NCBI GenBank assembly: GCA_003141955.1
Contig: PLOC01000111.1
Span: 621 to 64,620, forward strand
Length of the DNA: 64,000 nt
Direction: 5' to 3'
From: Chloroflexota bacterium
GTDB lineage: Bacteria; Chloroflexota; Limnocylindria; Limnocylindrales; CSP1-4
Shown piece by piece: positions 46,762 through 56,989 of the stretch (position 1 is its first letter; every line of letters starts with the position of its first letter). Below the pieces are notes generated by a model that saw only the letters and a program-made list of their open reading frames with translations, was not told the DNA's origin and ran no database searches. The translations under genes and the position numbers were made by a program.

Positions 46762-48483
46762 CTATCCCTGCTTGCCCTGCGCCTGGAGCTTGGCCCACGT
46801 GTCCTTGAGGGTGAGCGTGCGGTTGAACACGAGGTGACCGGGCGTCGAATCGGGGTCCGGAGAGAAGTAGCCGAGGCGCTCGAACTGCACGGTTTCGCCC
46901 ACCGGCACCTCTGCCAGGGTCGGCTCCACGAAGCAGCCCTGGAGCACTTTCTCGGAGTCGGGGTTCAGGTCGGCGAAGAGGTCGCCGTCGGCGCCCGGGT
47001 CGGGCCGCGTGAACAGGTGGTCGTACAGCCGCACTTCCGCGGGCATCGCGTGAGCGGCCGAGATCCAGTGGAGAGTGGCCTTGGGCCGGCGGCCGTCGGG
47101 GGCGTCGCCGCCCCGAGTGGCCGGGTCGTACGTGCAGCGCAGCTCGACGATCTCTCCGGCCGCGTCCTTCACGACCTCACGACATGTGACGAAGTACGCC
47201 GACCGCAGCCGCACCTCGCGGCCGGGCGCCAGGCGAAAGAACTTCGCCGGAGGCTCCTCCATGAAGTCCTCGCGCTCGATCCACAGCTCGCGCGTGAAGG
47301 GCACCTTGCGACTACCGGCCGACGGGTCCTCCGGGTTGTTGACGGCGTCCATCTCCTCGACCTGGCCCTCGGGGTAGTTCTCGATGACCACCTTGAGCGG
47401 CGCCAGGACCGCGAAGCGGCGGGAAGCCTTTCGATTGAGAACGTCGCGAATGACATGCTCGAGCAGGCCCACTTCCACGACGCTGTCGCTCTTGGCGACG
47501 CCGATCAGGGCCGCGAAGTCGCGTATGCCCTCGGCAGGGAAGCCGCGCCGACGCAGGCCCGAGATGGTAGGCATCCGTGGATCGTCCCAACCGCGCACGT
47601 GCCCCTCTTTGACAAGGGTCAGCAGAACGCGCTTCGAAAGGACCGTATATGTGATGTTGAGCCGCGCAAACTCGATCTGCCGGGGGCGTGACGGCACCGG
47701 CAGGTTGTCGATGAACCAGTCGTACAGGGGCCGGTGAATCTCGAATTCCAGGCTGCAAAGCGAGTGCGTGACCCCTTCGATGGCGTCGGACTGGCCATGC
47801 GCGAAGTCGTACATGGGGTAGACGCACCACTTGTCACCGGTGCGCGGATGCTCGGCGTGGAGGATCCGGTAGAGCGCCGGGTCGCGCATGTTCATGTTCG
47901 GAGAGGCCATGTCGATCTTCGCCCGCAGCACCCGCGCACCGTTGGGGAATTCGCCTTTGCGCATCCGATCGAAGAGATCGAGGTTCTCCTCGATCGACCG
48001 GTCGCGCCAGGGGCTGTTCTTGCCGGGCTCGGTTAGCGTGCCGCGGTGCTCGCGGATCTGGTCGGCCGTGAGGTCGTCCACGTAGGCCTTGCCAGCCTTG
48101 ATCAGATAGACAGCCCACTCGTACAGCTGCTCGAAGTAGCTGGACGCGTAGTAAAGGTGCTCGCCCCAATCAAACCCCAGCCAGTGAATGTCCTCCTGGA
48201 TGCAGTCGATGTACTCCTGCTCTTCCTTGGTGGGATTCGTGTCGTCGAAGCGCAGGTTGCAGCGGCCGCCGAAGTCACGCGCGACGCCAAAGTCGATGCA
48301 AATTGCCTTGGCGTGGCCGATGTGCAGATAGCCGTTCGGCTCCGGCGGGAAGCGGGTGACGATCGTCTGGTGTTTGCCGTCCCGCAGGTCGGCGGCCACG
48401 ATCTCACGGATGAAATCGCCTCGTTCCGGCGAGGGTGTTGCCTGGATGCTCACGGTGGCGGCGGCTCCCGGCTCGTGGCTCAT
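46762..48483 (-). CDS. glnS: Glutaminyl-tRNA synthetase
   Basis: [58 protein letters not shown] (KMSKS-like). Confidence 0.97.
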   Translation of the reverse strand: MSHEPGAAATVSIQATPSPERGDFIREIVAADLRDGKHQTIVTRFPPEPNGYLHIGHAKAICIDFGVARDFGGRCNLRFDDTNPTKEEQEYIDCIQEDIHWLGFDWGEHLYYASSYFEQLYEWAVYLIKAGKAYVDDLTADQIREHRGTLTEPGKNSPWRDRSIEENLDLFDRMRKGEFPNGARVLRAKIDMASPNMNMRDPALYRILHAEHPRTGDKWCVYPMYDFAHGQSDAIEGVTHSLCSLEFEIHRPLYDWFIDNLPVPSRPRQIEFARLNITYTVLSKRVLLTLVKEGHVRGWDDPRMPTISGLRRRGFPAEGIRDFAALIGVAKSDSVVEVGLLEHVIRDVLNRKASRRFAVLAPLKVVIENYPEGQVEEMDAVNNPEDPSAGSRKVPFTRELWIEREDFMEEPPAKFFRLAPGREVRLRSAYFVTCREVVKDAAGEIVELRCTYDPATRGGDAPDGRRPKATLHWISAAHAMPAEVRLYDHLFTRPDPGADGDLFADLNPDSEKVLQGCFVEPTLAEVPVGETVQFERLGYFSPDPDSTPGHLVFNRTLTLKDTWAKLQAQGKQG

Positions 48484-48585
48484 GGAGCCGCGGCTCTGCG
48501 TGGTAAGTGGGTTAGGCCACGACTGTACCTGATTTCGAGGCGGGCGCCGCGCCGGGGCGCTGTTGGCGGTGCGGAACCCGCTCCC

Positions 48586-49989
48586 CTACCCGACCGCCTT
48601 GCCGACGAGTGTGCCGAGGCCGAACGTGACCGCCGCGGCGACCATGCCCAGCAGAACCTGGCGGCCGCCGGTCTTCAGCACGCTCGAGCCAGTGACGATG
48701 GTGATCGCGGCACCGACGAGCATCAGCGCGACGGCGCTGACGACGATCGAGGCCACGACGGCCGTCAACCCCGAGGCGAAGATGAACGGCGAGACGGGCA
48801 CGATCGCGCCCAGCGCGAAGAGGAAGAACGACGTCGCCGCCGCGACCCAGGCGGATCCGCCGAGCTCTTCGGGGTCGATGCCCAGCTCCTCGCGCGCCAG
48901 CGTGTCCACGGCGTGGCCGAGCTCGCCACCGACGATCGACTTCGACATCAGCCGCGCCTGCTCGGCGCTGAGGCCCTTGGCCTGGTATATGAGCGTCAGC
49001 TCCTCCTCTTCCTCGTCGGGGACCTGGAGGAGCTCGTCGCGCTCGACCTTGACCTGGTGGGCGTACAGCTCGCGGGCGCTCTGGACGGAAAGCCACTCCC
49101 CGATCGCCATCGACGAAGCGCCGGCCAGCAACCCGGCAAGGCCGGCAACGAGAACGGCGTGGCCGCCGCCTGAGGCGCCGGCGACGCCCATCGAGAGGCT
49201 CAGGTTGGAGACGAGCCCGTCGTTCGCGCCCAGGACGGCCGCGCGCAGCTGGTTGCCACCGCTGCCGCGGTGGCGGCCCTCGATCCGGGCGATGGCGCCG
49301 CCCTCGACGCCGCGACCGCCGGCCAGCTCGCGGAAGAGGCGGGCGTGGGAGCGCTCGTCGCCGGGCATCCGCGCCAGCGCTTCGGGCTGGTCGTCGTACA
49401 TCGCCTGGTCGGAGGCCTCGCGCTCGGCGATGGTGGGCACCACCAGCCCGGGCCCGAAATGGCGCGCCACGAACATCAGGGCTCGGGCCCGCCAGGCCGG
49501 ATGCATCCGGCTCGTGTCGACGCCGGCCGCTTCCAGGTGCTTGCGCCAGACGCCTGCGTGGACGCCCTCGATCTCGACCATTCGGCCGTAGAAATCCTTG
49601 AGCGTCTGGCTCGTCTCTTCCTTGGCCAGCAGGGTGTAGAGCGCGACGGCGTCGATCTCGCCCTGGAGATTCTCGCGGTAGCGGGCGACGTCGGTCGTGG
49701 CGACCGCCTCGGGTGACTTCGGCGGCTCAGGTGACTTCGACGGCTCAGGTGACTTCGGCGGCGCGACCGGCTTCGGCGCCTCGCGTGGCTTCGACGGCTT
49801 CGGCGGCGCGACCGGCTTCGGCGGCTTAGGCAGCGCGGCCGGCTTCGGCGGCGCGGGCGGCAGCTCGCGGGCGGCAGGCGCCGGGGGCGCCCCGACCGCG
49901 TACTTCTCCCTGGCCTTCGACTTCTCCCTGGCCTTCGACTTCTCCCTGGCCTTCGACTTGGCTGGCTTCGTCTTCTTCCGAGCGCTCAT
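48586..49989 (-). CDS. Ferritin-like + VIT1/CCC1 family protein with repetitive basic/proline-rich N-terminus
   Basis: YRENLQGEIDAVALYTLLAKEE...; LRAAVLGANDGLVSNLSLSMGVAGA...; N-terminal (KAREKS)n and PPKP repeats. Confidence 0.9.
   Translation of the reverse strand: MSARKKTKPAKSKAREKSKAREKSKAREKYAVGAPPAPAARELPPAPPKPAALPKPPKPVAPPKPSKPREAPKPVAPPKSPEPSKSPEPPKSPEAVATTDVARYRENLQGEIDAVALYTLLAKEETSQTLKDFYGRMVEIEGVHAGVWRKHLEAAGVDTSRMHPAWRARALMFVARHFGPGLVVPTIAEREASDQAMYDDQPEALARMPGDERSHARLFRELAGGRGVEGGAIARIEGRHRGSGGNQLRAAVLGANDGLVSNLSLSMGVAGASGGGHAVLVAGLAGLLAGASSMAIGEWLSVQSARELYAHQVKVERDELLQVPDEEEEELTLIYQAKGLSAEQARLMSKSIVGGELGHAVDTLAREELGIDPEELGGSAWVAAATSFFLFALGAIVPVSPFIFASGLTAVVASIVVSAVALMLVGAAITIVTGSSVLKTGGRQVLLGMVAAAVTFGLGTLVGKAVG
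49903..49956. repeat. Perfect 18-bp tandem repeat, 3 copies
   Basis: cttctccctggccttcga x3. Confidence 0.97.
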
Positions 49990-50079
49990 GAGCGTAGTGT
50001 CGCCGGTCTCAGCGGAGAGGACAACGCCAGATTGTGGCAGGAGTCGCCGGACGCGCGGGCGCCCCGCTGTCGCCGGGAA

Positions 50080-50697
50080 CTAGCCGCGCTTGCCGATCAG
50101 GTCGCCCGCCGGATGAGGGGCGCTCGGGCCCGGAGTCCGGGCGGCGGGCACCCAGGCCCGGAACCGGTCGCCCAGCTTGGACCGCCGGTCGGAGCCCCAG
50201 ACGAAGACATCCGCTCCGCCGCCGTACGGGCAGAAGGCGTCGCCGGTGGCAGGAGCGAAGAGGGCCACCCTCCCGACTCGATCTCGAGCCACGGCGAGCC
50301 ACACGCGGTCCAGGAGTCCTCGCTGCCAGCTCAAGGTCGTGGCCACGAACTCGGCCCTGCTGGAGCCCGGGAGGTAGTCGCGCAGGCTCTCGATCCAGGC
50401 CGGCGGCGGTTCGATCGGCGTCGCCCCGATGGCCCGGAGTTCGCCGGTTGCCTCGTGCTGCGGGTCGAGATGGATCGCCAGAATCAGGACCGTGGTGCCG
50501 GTGAAGAGCGCACTGGCGACGGCGTCGAAGCGCGATGCAGTTCGCTCGTCCTCCTCACGCGTGGCCGACCCCGCGCTGTCGCGCAGGTAGTGGACGCGCG
50601 TCCAGACGGCCTCGTGCGTGAAACGCAGCATGAAGCCAACGGGCGGTTGGCCCGAGTACTGCGCCTGCCACGCCTCGACCGCCTCGTGGACGTCCAT
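50080..50697 (-). CDS. Hypothetical protein
   Basis: MDVHEAVEAWQAQYSGQPPVGFMLRFTHEAVWTRVHYLRDS, coherent 205-aa ORF. Confidence 0.7.
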   Translation of the reverse strand: MDVHEAVEAWQAQYSGQPPVGFMLRFTHEAVWTRVHYLRDSAGSATREEDERTASRFDAVASALFTGTTVLILAIHLDPQHEATGELRAIGATPIEPPPAWIESLRDYLPGSSRAEFVATTLSWQRGLLDRVWLAVARDRVGRVALFAPATGDAFCPYGGGADVFVWGSDRRSKLGDRFRAWVPAARTPGPSAPHPAGDLIGKRG

Positions 50698-50884
50698 TGC
50701 GTCAGATCGACCCCGCTAAGTCGGCATGACCGGTCGCTACGCCGGAGCGCTCCCGGAAACGGGCATCGACCACTCCACCTGGTGCGTACGCCGAATGCAG
50801 GAGCCGAGCGTGGACATACCGTACCCGTTCACGGGCTCGCAGACAACAGGATTCCGGTGCGGCGGAGCAACCGGGCGGGCGCAG

Positions 50885-51235
50885 CTACGACGCCAGGGCG
50901 GGGCGCACGTCCGCGGTCGGCCCCGCGTCGGCAAGCGGGTCGACGACCTCGTAGTGCTGGATGTCGAAATAGGCAAAGACCTCGGGTGCGTCGCCGGCGA
51001 TGACGGGGGCATTCACGAGGTCGACGCCGCCGACCCAGTCATACACGGCCGTGAGGTCGCTCCAGACGCTCAGAAAGACGATCTCCTCGGAGCCGTCCCT
51101 GTGAGACTGGCGACCGATCTCGGCGAAGGAGCAGCCGTTATGACTTCGTGTCCGCTCCAGGGCCAGAGCGGACTGTTCTCGGAAGAGGCTGATGGCGTCG
51201 GCCTTGACGCGGCCTTGAAGCAGTCGAACGATCAA
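50885..51235 (-). CDS. Antibiotic biosynthesis monooxygenase-like (dimeric alpha/beta barrel) protein
   Basis: MIVRLLQGRVKADAISLFREQSALALERTRSHNGCSFAEIGRQSHRDGSEEIVFLSVWSDLTAVYDWVGG. Confidence 0.6.
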   Translation of the reverse strand: MIVRLLQGRVKADAISLFREQSALALERTRSHNGCSFAEIGRQSHRDGSEEIVFLSVWSDLTAVYDWVGGVDLVNAPVIAGDAPEVFAYFDIQHYEVVDPLADAGPTADVRPALAS

Positions 51236-51549
51236 GCTTCATCCTCGCGCGATCCTTCCCTCCCACCTGTCGATTGTCGGGAGCGCCCGGCCGTTAGGCA
51301 ATACCAGGCGCATAACAACGCGGCCCCAAGCCGTCGCCGATGCATCAAAGTGGTCGATCGACACACCAGACGGGGGGAATCCAGCGCGAGCCGGTCGAAG
51401 CCGCCTCGCTGGCTGGCGAATGGTGATTGAACCCGGCTGACGGCCATCATGGCCTTACACCGCGCTTACGTAAGTCTCGTACAGGTCGAAGACGGCGCCC
51501 CGAGGATCTCCTCGTCAGCTCGACAGAGTCCGACTAGGAGACCAGCCAG

Positions 51550-51882
51550 GTGAACCGTCAAACCAGCTCAGCCGCCAGGCTCGCCAGCACGCTCCTGATC
51601 GTCGGCATGGTCGCGGTCGCCTGCGGCCGCAGCAATGCCACCCAGGGAACGCAGCCGGCCACCCAGGGTCCAACGGCAGCCGCCAGCGCCCTGGCGGCGA
51701 CGTCCGACGCCCCGGCATCGCCGGCCGCCTCGGGCTCAGCGACACCGGCCTCGGCGGCTCCGGCCGCCACCTACTCGCCCCCCGCCATAGCCAACGATCC
51801 CGTCACCGGTGAGATCCAGTCGATCGACCAGCTCCTCAAGGGCATCGACGGCTCGCTCTCCGGCACCAACGGCGGCGAATAG
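51550..51882 (+). CDS. Small Ala/Pro/Thr-rich lipoprotein
   Basis: LLIVGMVAVACGRSN lipobox. Confidence 0.7.
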   Translation: MNRQTSSAARLASTLLIVGMVAVACGRSNATQGTQPATQGPTAAASALAATSDAPASPAASGSATPASAAPAATYSPPAIANDPVTGEIQSIDQLLKGIDGSLSGTNGGE

Positions 51883-51909
51883 CCGGCCGGACCCAGACAG
51901 GAGAACACC

Positions 51910-52674
51910 ATGAAGACACGCACCCGCACCATCCTCGCCGGCCTCGCGGTCGCCGCACTGCTCGTCGTCACGTCCGCGGCCGTCGCGTCGGCCGCCTCCC
52001 CGGTCATCGCGGGCGGCCCCGCCGGGACGGGCGTCTGCGCCACGGAGGCCGCCGCCGTCAGGGCCGGGGTCTCGATCGATACCCTGCGCGCCTTCGGCGA
52101 CTGCGAGATCGCCCGCCGCTTTACGACCCTCGGCGCCCTGGCCTCGAAGATCTCGGGCTCCAAGGCCCTGACCAGCTCCGACGCCGCCGCACTATCCGGC
52201 GAAGTCTCCTCGACGAAGAGCGGCCTCACCGGCCTCAAGGCTCAGATCGACGCCGAGACCTCGCTGCCCGCCCTCAAGTCCGAGATTCGCCAGATCGCGA
52301 CCGCGTATCGGGTCTACCTGCTAGTCGTCCCGCAGGTGAACCTGGTGAACGGCGCGGACACTGTCCAGCTCGCCCAGACGGCGTTCAACCAGGTCTCGAC
52401 CAACCTCACCGCCCGCATCGCCGCCGCCAAGGCCGCGGGCAAGGACACCACCGCGGCCCAGGCCGACCTCGACGCCATGAACGCCGCGGTGACGCAGGCC
52501 GTCGGTCTGGCCGGGCCGCTACCGGCAGCGCTCCTGCCGCTGACCCCCGCCCAGTACAACGCGGGCACGGCCGGCCCCGTGCTCAAGAACGCGCGAGCGG
52601 CCCTGGTCCAGGCCCGCGGCCTGCTCCAGTCGGCCCGCCAGGATGCCGTCGCCTGCCGCGACGCACTCAAGTAG
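51910..52674 (+). CDS. Secreted alpha-helical protein, hypothetical
   Basis: Signal peptide MKTRTRTILAGLAVAALLVVTSAAVASAA; 28 bp after previous gene. Confidence 0.8.
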   Translation: MKTRTRTILAGLAVAALLVVTSAAVASAASPVIAGGPAGTGVCATEAAAVRAGVSIDTLRAFGDCEIARRFTTLGALASKISGSKALTSSDAAALSGEVSSTKSGLTGLKAQIDAETSLPALKSEIRQIATAYRVYLLVVPQVNLVNGADTVQLAQTAFNQVSTNLTARIAAAKAAGKDTTAAQADLDAMNAAVTQAVGLAGPLPAALLPLTPAQYNAGTAGPVLKNARAALVQARGLLQSARQDAVACRDALK

Positions 52675-52707
52675 CGCACCGCTCACCGCTCCATCGCGGC
52701 CCCGAAC

Positions 52708-52744
52708 AGCGCGGCCCTCGACCTCTAAAGTCGGGGGCCGCGCT
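52708..52744. terminator. Bidirectional hairpin between convergent genes
   Basis: agcgcggccctcgac-ctctaaa-gtcgggggccgcgct (14/15 paired) then tctct. Confidence 0.85.
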
Positions 52745-52747
52745 TCT

Positions 52748-53230
52748 CTATCCGGTCCTGGGCCAATCCCGATACGGGTGGCTCACCAGGCTGGCGTTGT
52801 AGTAGCGCGGGTCACCGGTCACCTCTTCGCCGATCCAGTCCGGCAGGACCACCGCCGTGGCTTCGGACGACAACTCGACCTCGGCGACGACCAGCCCGTC
52901 GTTCGCGCCGGTGAACACGTCGATCTCCCACACCAACCGGCCGACCGCGACCCGGTAACGCGTCTTCTCGATGAGGGGCCGCAGCGCCAGCCGGTCGAGC
53001 AGCTCCTCCGCCTCGGGCACCGGGATCTCGTACTCGTATTCGGCCCGGCTGGCCCCGCTGTCGGAGGGAGGGCCCTTGATCGTGACGAAGGCGCGCACGC
53101 CGGAAACGCGCACGCGCACCGTGCGCTCCGGATCGATCGACAGATAGCCCTGCCTCATCGCGGTGCCGCTCAGGCTCGCCACTACGGATCTGTCGGCAAC
53201 GAGGAACTTGCGCTCGATCTCTACGCCCAT
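52748..53230 (-). CDS. CYTH-domain protein
   Basis: MGVEIERKFLVADRSVV...RQGYLSIDPERTVRVRVSGVRAFVTIKGP. Confidence 0.92.
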   Translation of the reverse strand: MGVEIERKFLVADRSVVASLSGTAMRQGYLSIDPERTVRVRVSGVRAFVTIKGPPSDSGASRAEYEYEIPVPEAEELLDRLALRPLIEKTRYRVAVGRLVWEIDVFTGANDGLVVAEVELSSEATAVVLPDWIGEEVTGDPRYYNASLVSHPYRDWPRTG

Positions 53231-53233
53231 CGG

Positions 53234-55564
53234 TCAGGCATCCTCGTCTACGGGCTGGAGCGTGAAGCCGAACTCGGCGCCCGGCCCGTCGGCGCGGGGC
53301 CGGGCCCAGATCGTGCCTTCCATCGACTCGATCAGTCGACGCGCCAGGAAGAGCCCGATCCCCGACCCGGCGGTCCCGGCAGTGCGTTTGGATCGGTAGA
53401 AGAGCTCGAAGAGCCGTTCCGCCTCGTTCGGGTCGATGCCGGGTCCGCGGTCGAGGACGCGCACGCGCGGGCGGCCTTCCTGCGCATCGGCTATCACGTC
53501 GATCTGGCCGTCGGCGGGGCCGTACTTGGCGGCGTTGCCGATCAGATTGCGCACGATCTGCTCGGCGAAGGCCGGTTCGGCCCTGGCGACCGGCGGATTG
53601 CCGACCACGTGGAAGTCGATCCGCCGACCCGGCCAGCGAGCCTGTTCCTGGGCGCAGACCTTGCGCAGCACGTGAGGCAGCAGGACCGGCTCGGTCCGAA
53701 TCTGGATCGTGCCGCGTTCCACCCTGGCGAGCACGACCAGGTCCTCGACCAATCGCCGCAGCCGCTCCGACTCCTGGTTGATGTCATCGAGCAGCTCGGC
53801 GCGCTGCGAATCCTCCAGGCCTGCACGGCTGAGGAGCGTGCTGGCCGCGTAGATCGAAGTGATCGGAGTCCGGAGCTCGTGCGACAGGATGCCGGCGAAG
53901 GCCTCCCTGAAGGCCTCGGCATCCCTGCGGTCAGTGACGTCGAGATTGATGCCGGCCCAGCTCGTGAACCGCCCGTCGCCGTCGAGGAGTGGGAAGCCGC
54001 GCGAGAGGATCGTATGCGACCGGCCGTCGGTCCCCCTGACCTTGAACTCGAAGCTCCATGGGCGGCGCGCCGAAACCGCGATCTTCCAGTCGCGCAGCGT
54101 CGCCTCGGCCGTCTCGGGGGCGAGCGCCTCCAGCCACCCGAGACCCTGCGCCTCCTCTTCCGTCCGGCCGATGAGGGTAAGGAAGGACTGGCTAAGGTAG
54201 CGCATCCGGCCATCGGCGTCGGCCGTCCAGAAGCCGAATGGAACCGACTCGCTGATGACCTGCGCCTGCTTGCGCAACTCGGACAGCTCCGCCAGGGCTT
54301 CCTCGCGGCGCTTGCGCTCGCTGATCTCGACAACGCTCAGGGCCAGGCCGACCGCCTCCCCGGTGTCATCCCTGAGCGGCTTTGCGCTCAGCAGCCACGT
54401 CCCGGGCTCGCCCTCTGCCGCGATCTTGCCGCTGACTTCGAGGTCCTGTATCCCGCGGCCGGAAACCAGAACGTCCTCCAGCGCGGCGGCGGCATCGAGC
54501 CCGAGCTCGGGCGAGACCCGGTCGACGCGTTGCCCAAGGTGGGCCAGCGCTCCGAGCCCATCGATCGAAGCGAGAGCCGGGTTGACGTAGAGGTATCTCA
54601 GCTCCCGGTCCAGGACCGCCAGGCCGATCGGCGCCGTCTCGATGAGCGGCGTCGAGACGGCCGAGCCAAGACGGACCAGGTCCAGCTCCGCCTGCCGGCG
54701 CTCCTGGACCAGCCGCCTGACGCTGGCGGTGGTCCACGCCCCGATCGCCACGAGCACGAGCGCCTCGACCGTGACGAGGATCGAGAGGCCGACCGACTCG
54801 TCGTACAGGCCGGCCCGCTCGCCCATCAGCCGAAGCCAGGCGCCCACGGGCACGATCAGGACGGCGGCTGGAAAGATGCGGCGAATGACCTGGCCTGCCG
54901 GACCGGGATCGGTCACCTGGCGAGCCAGTGCGTGCTCGGGATCAACGGCGATCAGGCCGACTGCTAGAAGCGTGAGGGCGACCGCGGCCGGCAGCGCGAC
55001 CTGATTCACCGATTCCGGTCCGATGAGCGCGTCTGCACCGTACATGTAGCCCATCAGGGACACCCCACCGATCGCGGCAGACGCTGCGGCCAGCGGCTCG
55101 CTCGGGTGGATCCCCCGCACGCAACGACCGATCGAAAGGACGGCCAGAGCGGCCGCCAGGAACCCGAACGCCGTCAGGACGGCGAACCGGCCGGGATGGA
55201 GCGAGCCGGCACTGGTCAGGTCTTTGGCGAATAGCTCATCGATGCCGAGGTTGACGCCGAGATACTCCACGAGCGTTGCCAGGGCGATGGCTGCCACGAG
55301 GAGCGCGGCGACCCTCGCCCAGGGGTGAAGTTTTCCGGGATCGGAGGCGAGCAGCGCCAGGGCGATCGCCAGCCCGAGAAGGCACAAGGCGGCGTTGACC
55401 TTCATGGTGACGGCTCCGGGCAGCCACGAGGTCAGGTCCGAGATGCCCAACGCCCAACCGGCGAGCGCGCCAACCGCGATGAGGCCGACGGCGGCGGCGA
55501 CACCCTTGGCGAAGCCGACCAGCGTCAGCCGCGGTCTCCAGGATGGCGAATGAATACCTGTCAC
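53234..55564 (-). CDS. PAS-domain sensor histidine kinase with N-terminal membrane region
   Basis: GILSHELRTPITSIYAASTLL (H-box), NLIGNAAKYGP (N-box), VLDRGPGID, GSGIGLFLARRLIESM. Confidence 0.95.
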   Translation of the reverse strand: MTGIHSPSWRPRLTLVGFAKGVAAAVGLIAVGALAGWALGISDLTSWLPGAVTMKVNAALCLLGLAIALALLASDPGKLHPWARVAALLVAAIALATLVEYLGVNLGIDELFAKDLTSAGSLHPGRFAVLTAFGFLAAALAVLSIGRCVRGIHPSEPLAAASAAIGGVSLMGYMYGADALIGPESVNQVALPAAVALTLLAVGLIAVDPEHALARQVTDPGPAGQVIRRIFPAAVLIVPVGAWLRLMGERAGLYDESVGLSILVTVEALVLVAIGAWTTASVRRLVQERRQAELDLVRLGSAVSTPLIETAPIGLAVLDRELRYLYVNPALASIDGLGALAHLGQRVDRVSPELGLDAAAALEDVLVSGRGIQDLEVSGKIAAEGEPGTWLLSAKPLRDDTGEAVGLALSVVEISERKRREEALAELSELRKQAQVISESVPFGFWTADADGRMRYLSQSFLTLIGRTEEEAQGLGWLEALAPETAEATLRDWKIAVSARRPWSFEFKVRGTDGRSHTILSRGFPLLDGDGRFTSWAGINLDVTDRRDAEAFREAFAGILSHELRTPITSIYAASTLLSRAGLEDSQRAELLDDINQESERLRRLVEDLVVLARVERGTIQIRTEPVLLPHVLRKVCAQEQARWPGRRIDFHVVGNPPVARAEPAFAEQIVRNLIGNAAKYGPADGQIDVIADAQEGRPRVRVLDRGPGIDPNEAERLFELFYRSKRTAGTAGSGIGLFLARRLIESMEGTIWARPRADGPGAEFGFTLQPVDEDA

Positions 55565-55708
55565 GAGTGGACTGTCGTGGGCTTCAAGGTGTCGCCCGCG
55601 CAGCCGCGTTCGGCGGCGGATCGGATGCCAGTCGCGCGTGACTCATCGGACCGCTCCAACTGCCTTGACGCTCGATATGGTACGTCGGCGGCCGGCGGAC
55701 CCGCGATG

Positions 55709-56626
55709 TCAGGGAGTCCAGGTCCGCGGGCGCTTCGTTTCGCGCTCACTCGGCTCCGGCACCTCCCAGACCTGCCCGCCCTCGGCCGGTTCCCCGGACC
55801 TGGCCGCAGCCGCGGGACGAGCGGCCGGTGCCTTTGCAGCGGCGGGCTTCGCCGCGGGCGGCTTCTGTGCGGGCGATACGACGGGCGGCGTCGGGGTCTT
55901 CGGGGCGGGCAGCCCAATCGGGGCGGGCAGCCCAATCGGGTGCGGAGCCACCCATGCGGCCGGGATCTTGCCGCCCGGAGTTTTCGCCGGCCTGCGCGCG
56001 GGCGGTTGGTTCGCGGCCGCCCGCGCCGCTTCGGCGGCGCCCCTGGCGGCCCGCTTGGGGGCCCGCTTCGGAGCCTCCTTGGGGGCCTGTTTGACGGCGG
56101 CCGGTGGGGTCGCTGCGGGTGTCGGCGCCGGCACGGCCTTGAGGCCGAACTTTGCCCCGGCACTGGGCGCCTCCGGCGCGACGACCGCGGGCTTGGAGAT
56201 CGCCACGTCCTGCGGCTGTTGGGCCGCCTGCACCAGGACGGGCACGGCCAGCGGGTGGGCGCGGCCGTCGATCCCGTCCAGCAGTCCGAGGAGGAACTCG
56301 CAGATCCTGTCGGCCTCGCCGTCCACGCCCTTGAGAACCTGACCTTCGACCTGCACGGCCACGATCCGATGGCCGTCGGAGGCGTCGACGCCCAGCTCGC
56401 TGACCTGGAGCTTGCCCCATCTGACGAGCTTGCCGGTTGCCCGCGGACTCTCGGTTCCGCCACCGCCGACGCGGACGGCGACCGTGATCAAGCCGGCCTG
56501 GGTCGGTGCCATGATCGAGTAGCGGAACTCCGGATCCTCGCCCCAGAGGACCCAACAGGCCGGATCGCGGTCCGCCCCAAGGTCAACGAGCACGGGCTTT
56601 AGCACCGCGAGGATCTTGGTGCTCAT
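55709..56626 (-). CDS. Hypothetical protein with Ala/Pro/Lys-rich C-terminal tail
   Basis: MSTKILAVLKPVLVDLGADRDPACWVLWGEDPEFRYSIMAPTQAGLITVAVRV then KAPKRAPKRAARGAAEAARAA...; tandem PIGLPA. Confidence 0.75.
   Translation of the reverse strand: MSTKILAVLKPVLVDLGADRDPACWVLWGEDPEFRYSIMAPTQAGLITVAVRVGGGGTESPRATGKLVRWGKLQVSELGVDASDGHRIVAVQVEGQVLKGVDGEADRICEFLLGLLDGIDGRAHPLAVPVLVQAAQQPQDVAISKPAVVAPEAPSAGAKFGLKAVPAPTPAATPPAAVKQAPKEAPKRAPKRAARGAAEAARAAANQPPARRPAKTPGGKIPAAWVAPHPIGLPAPIGLPAPKTPTPPVVSPAQKPPAAKPAAAKAPAARPAAAARSGEPAEGGQVWEVPEPSERETKRPRTWTP
55903..55938. repeat. Perfect 18-bp tandem duplication
   Basis: gggcgggcagcccaatcg x2. Confidence 0.97.
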
Positions 56627-56989
56627 GCACTCGTGGTTCGGGGCCCTTTTCCTCCACTCGCTCAGAAGCATCGACTGGCCTCCCCATCACGACCGGCACG
56701 GGACCGCGCCGGCGATCTCTCTCGTTGCCGTTGAGGCTATCACGCCGGAAGCCCATGCGAAACCGGACGACAGGATCGATCTCAGGAAGGATGCGAACGC
56801 TACCCCGGGAGGATGCGAACGCGTCCCAAGGAGTATTCGGTTGGCGCCCCCGGAATGATGTGCCGGCGGAATCGAGGCGCGTATTCTCACGCTGACACCG
56901 ACCTGGCACTACAAGCGGAGGAGTCGGCTGGTCGCCCCACAAGGCAACTGGGAGTGCCCCGGGGCGAATGATGCAGGAGAGAAGGCGTA

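Noticed and set aside
56840-56989. Possible structured RNA/riboswitch upstream of the LiaF-like gene
   Set aside because: No recognisable riboswitch motif; only weak local hairpins by eye.
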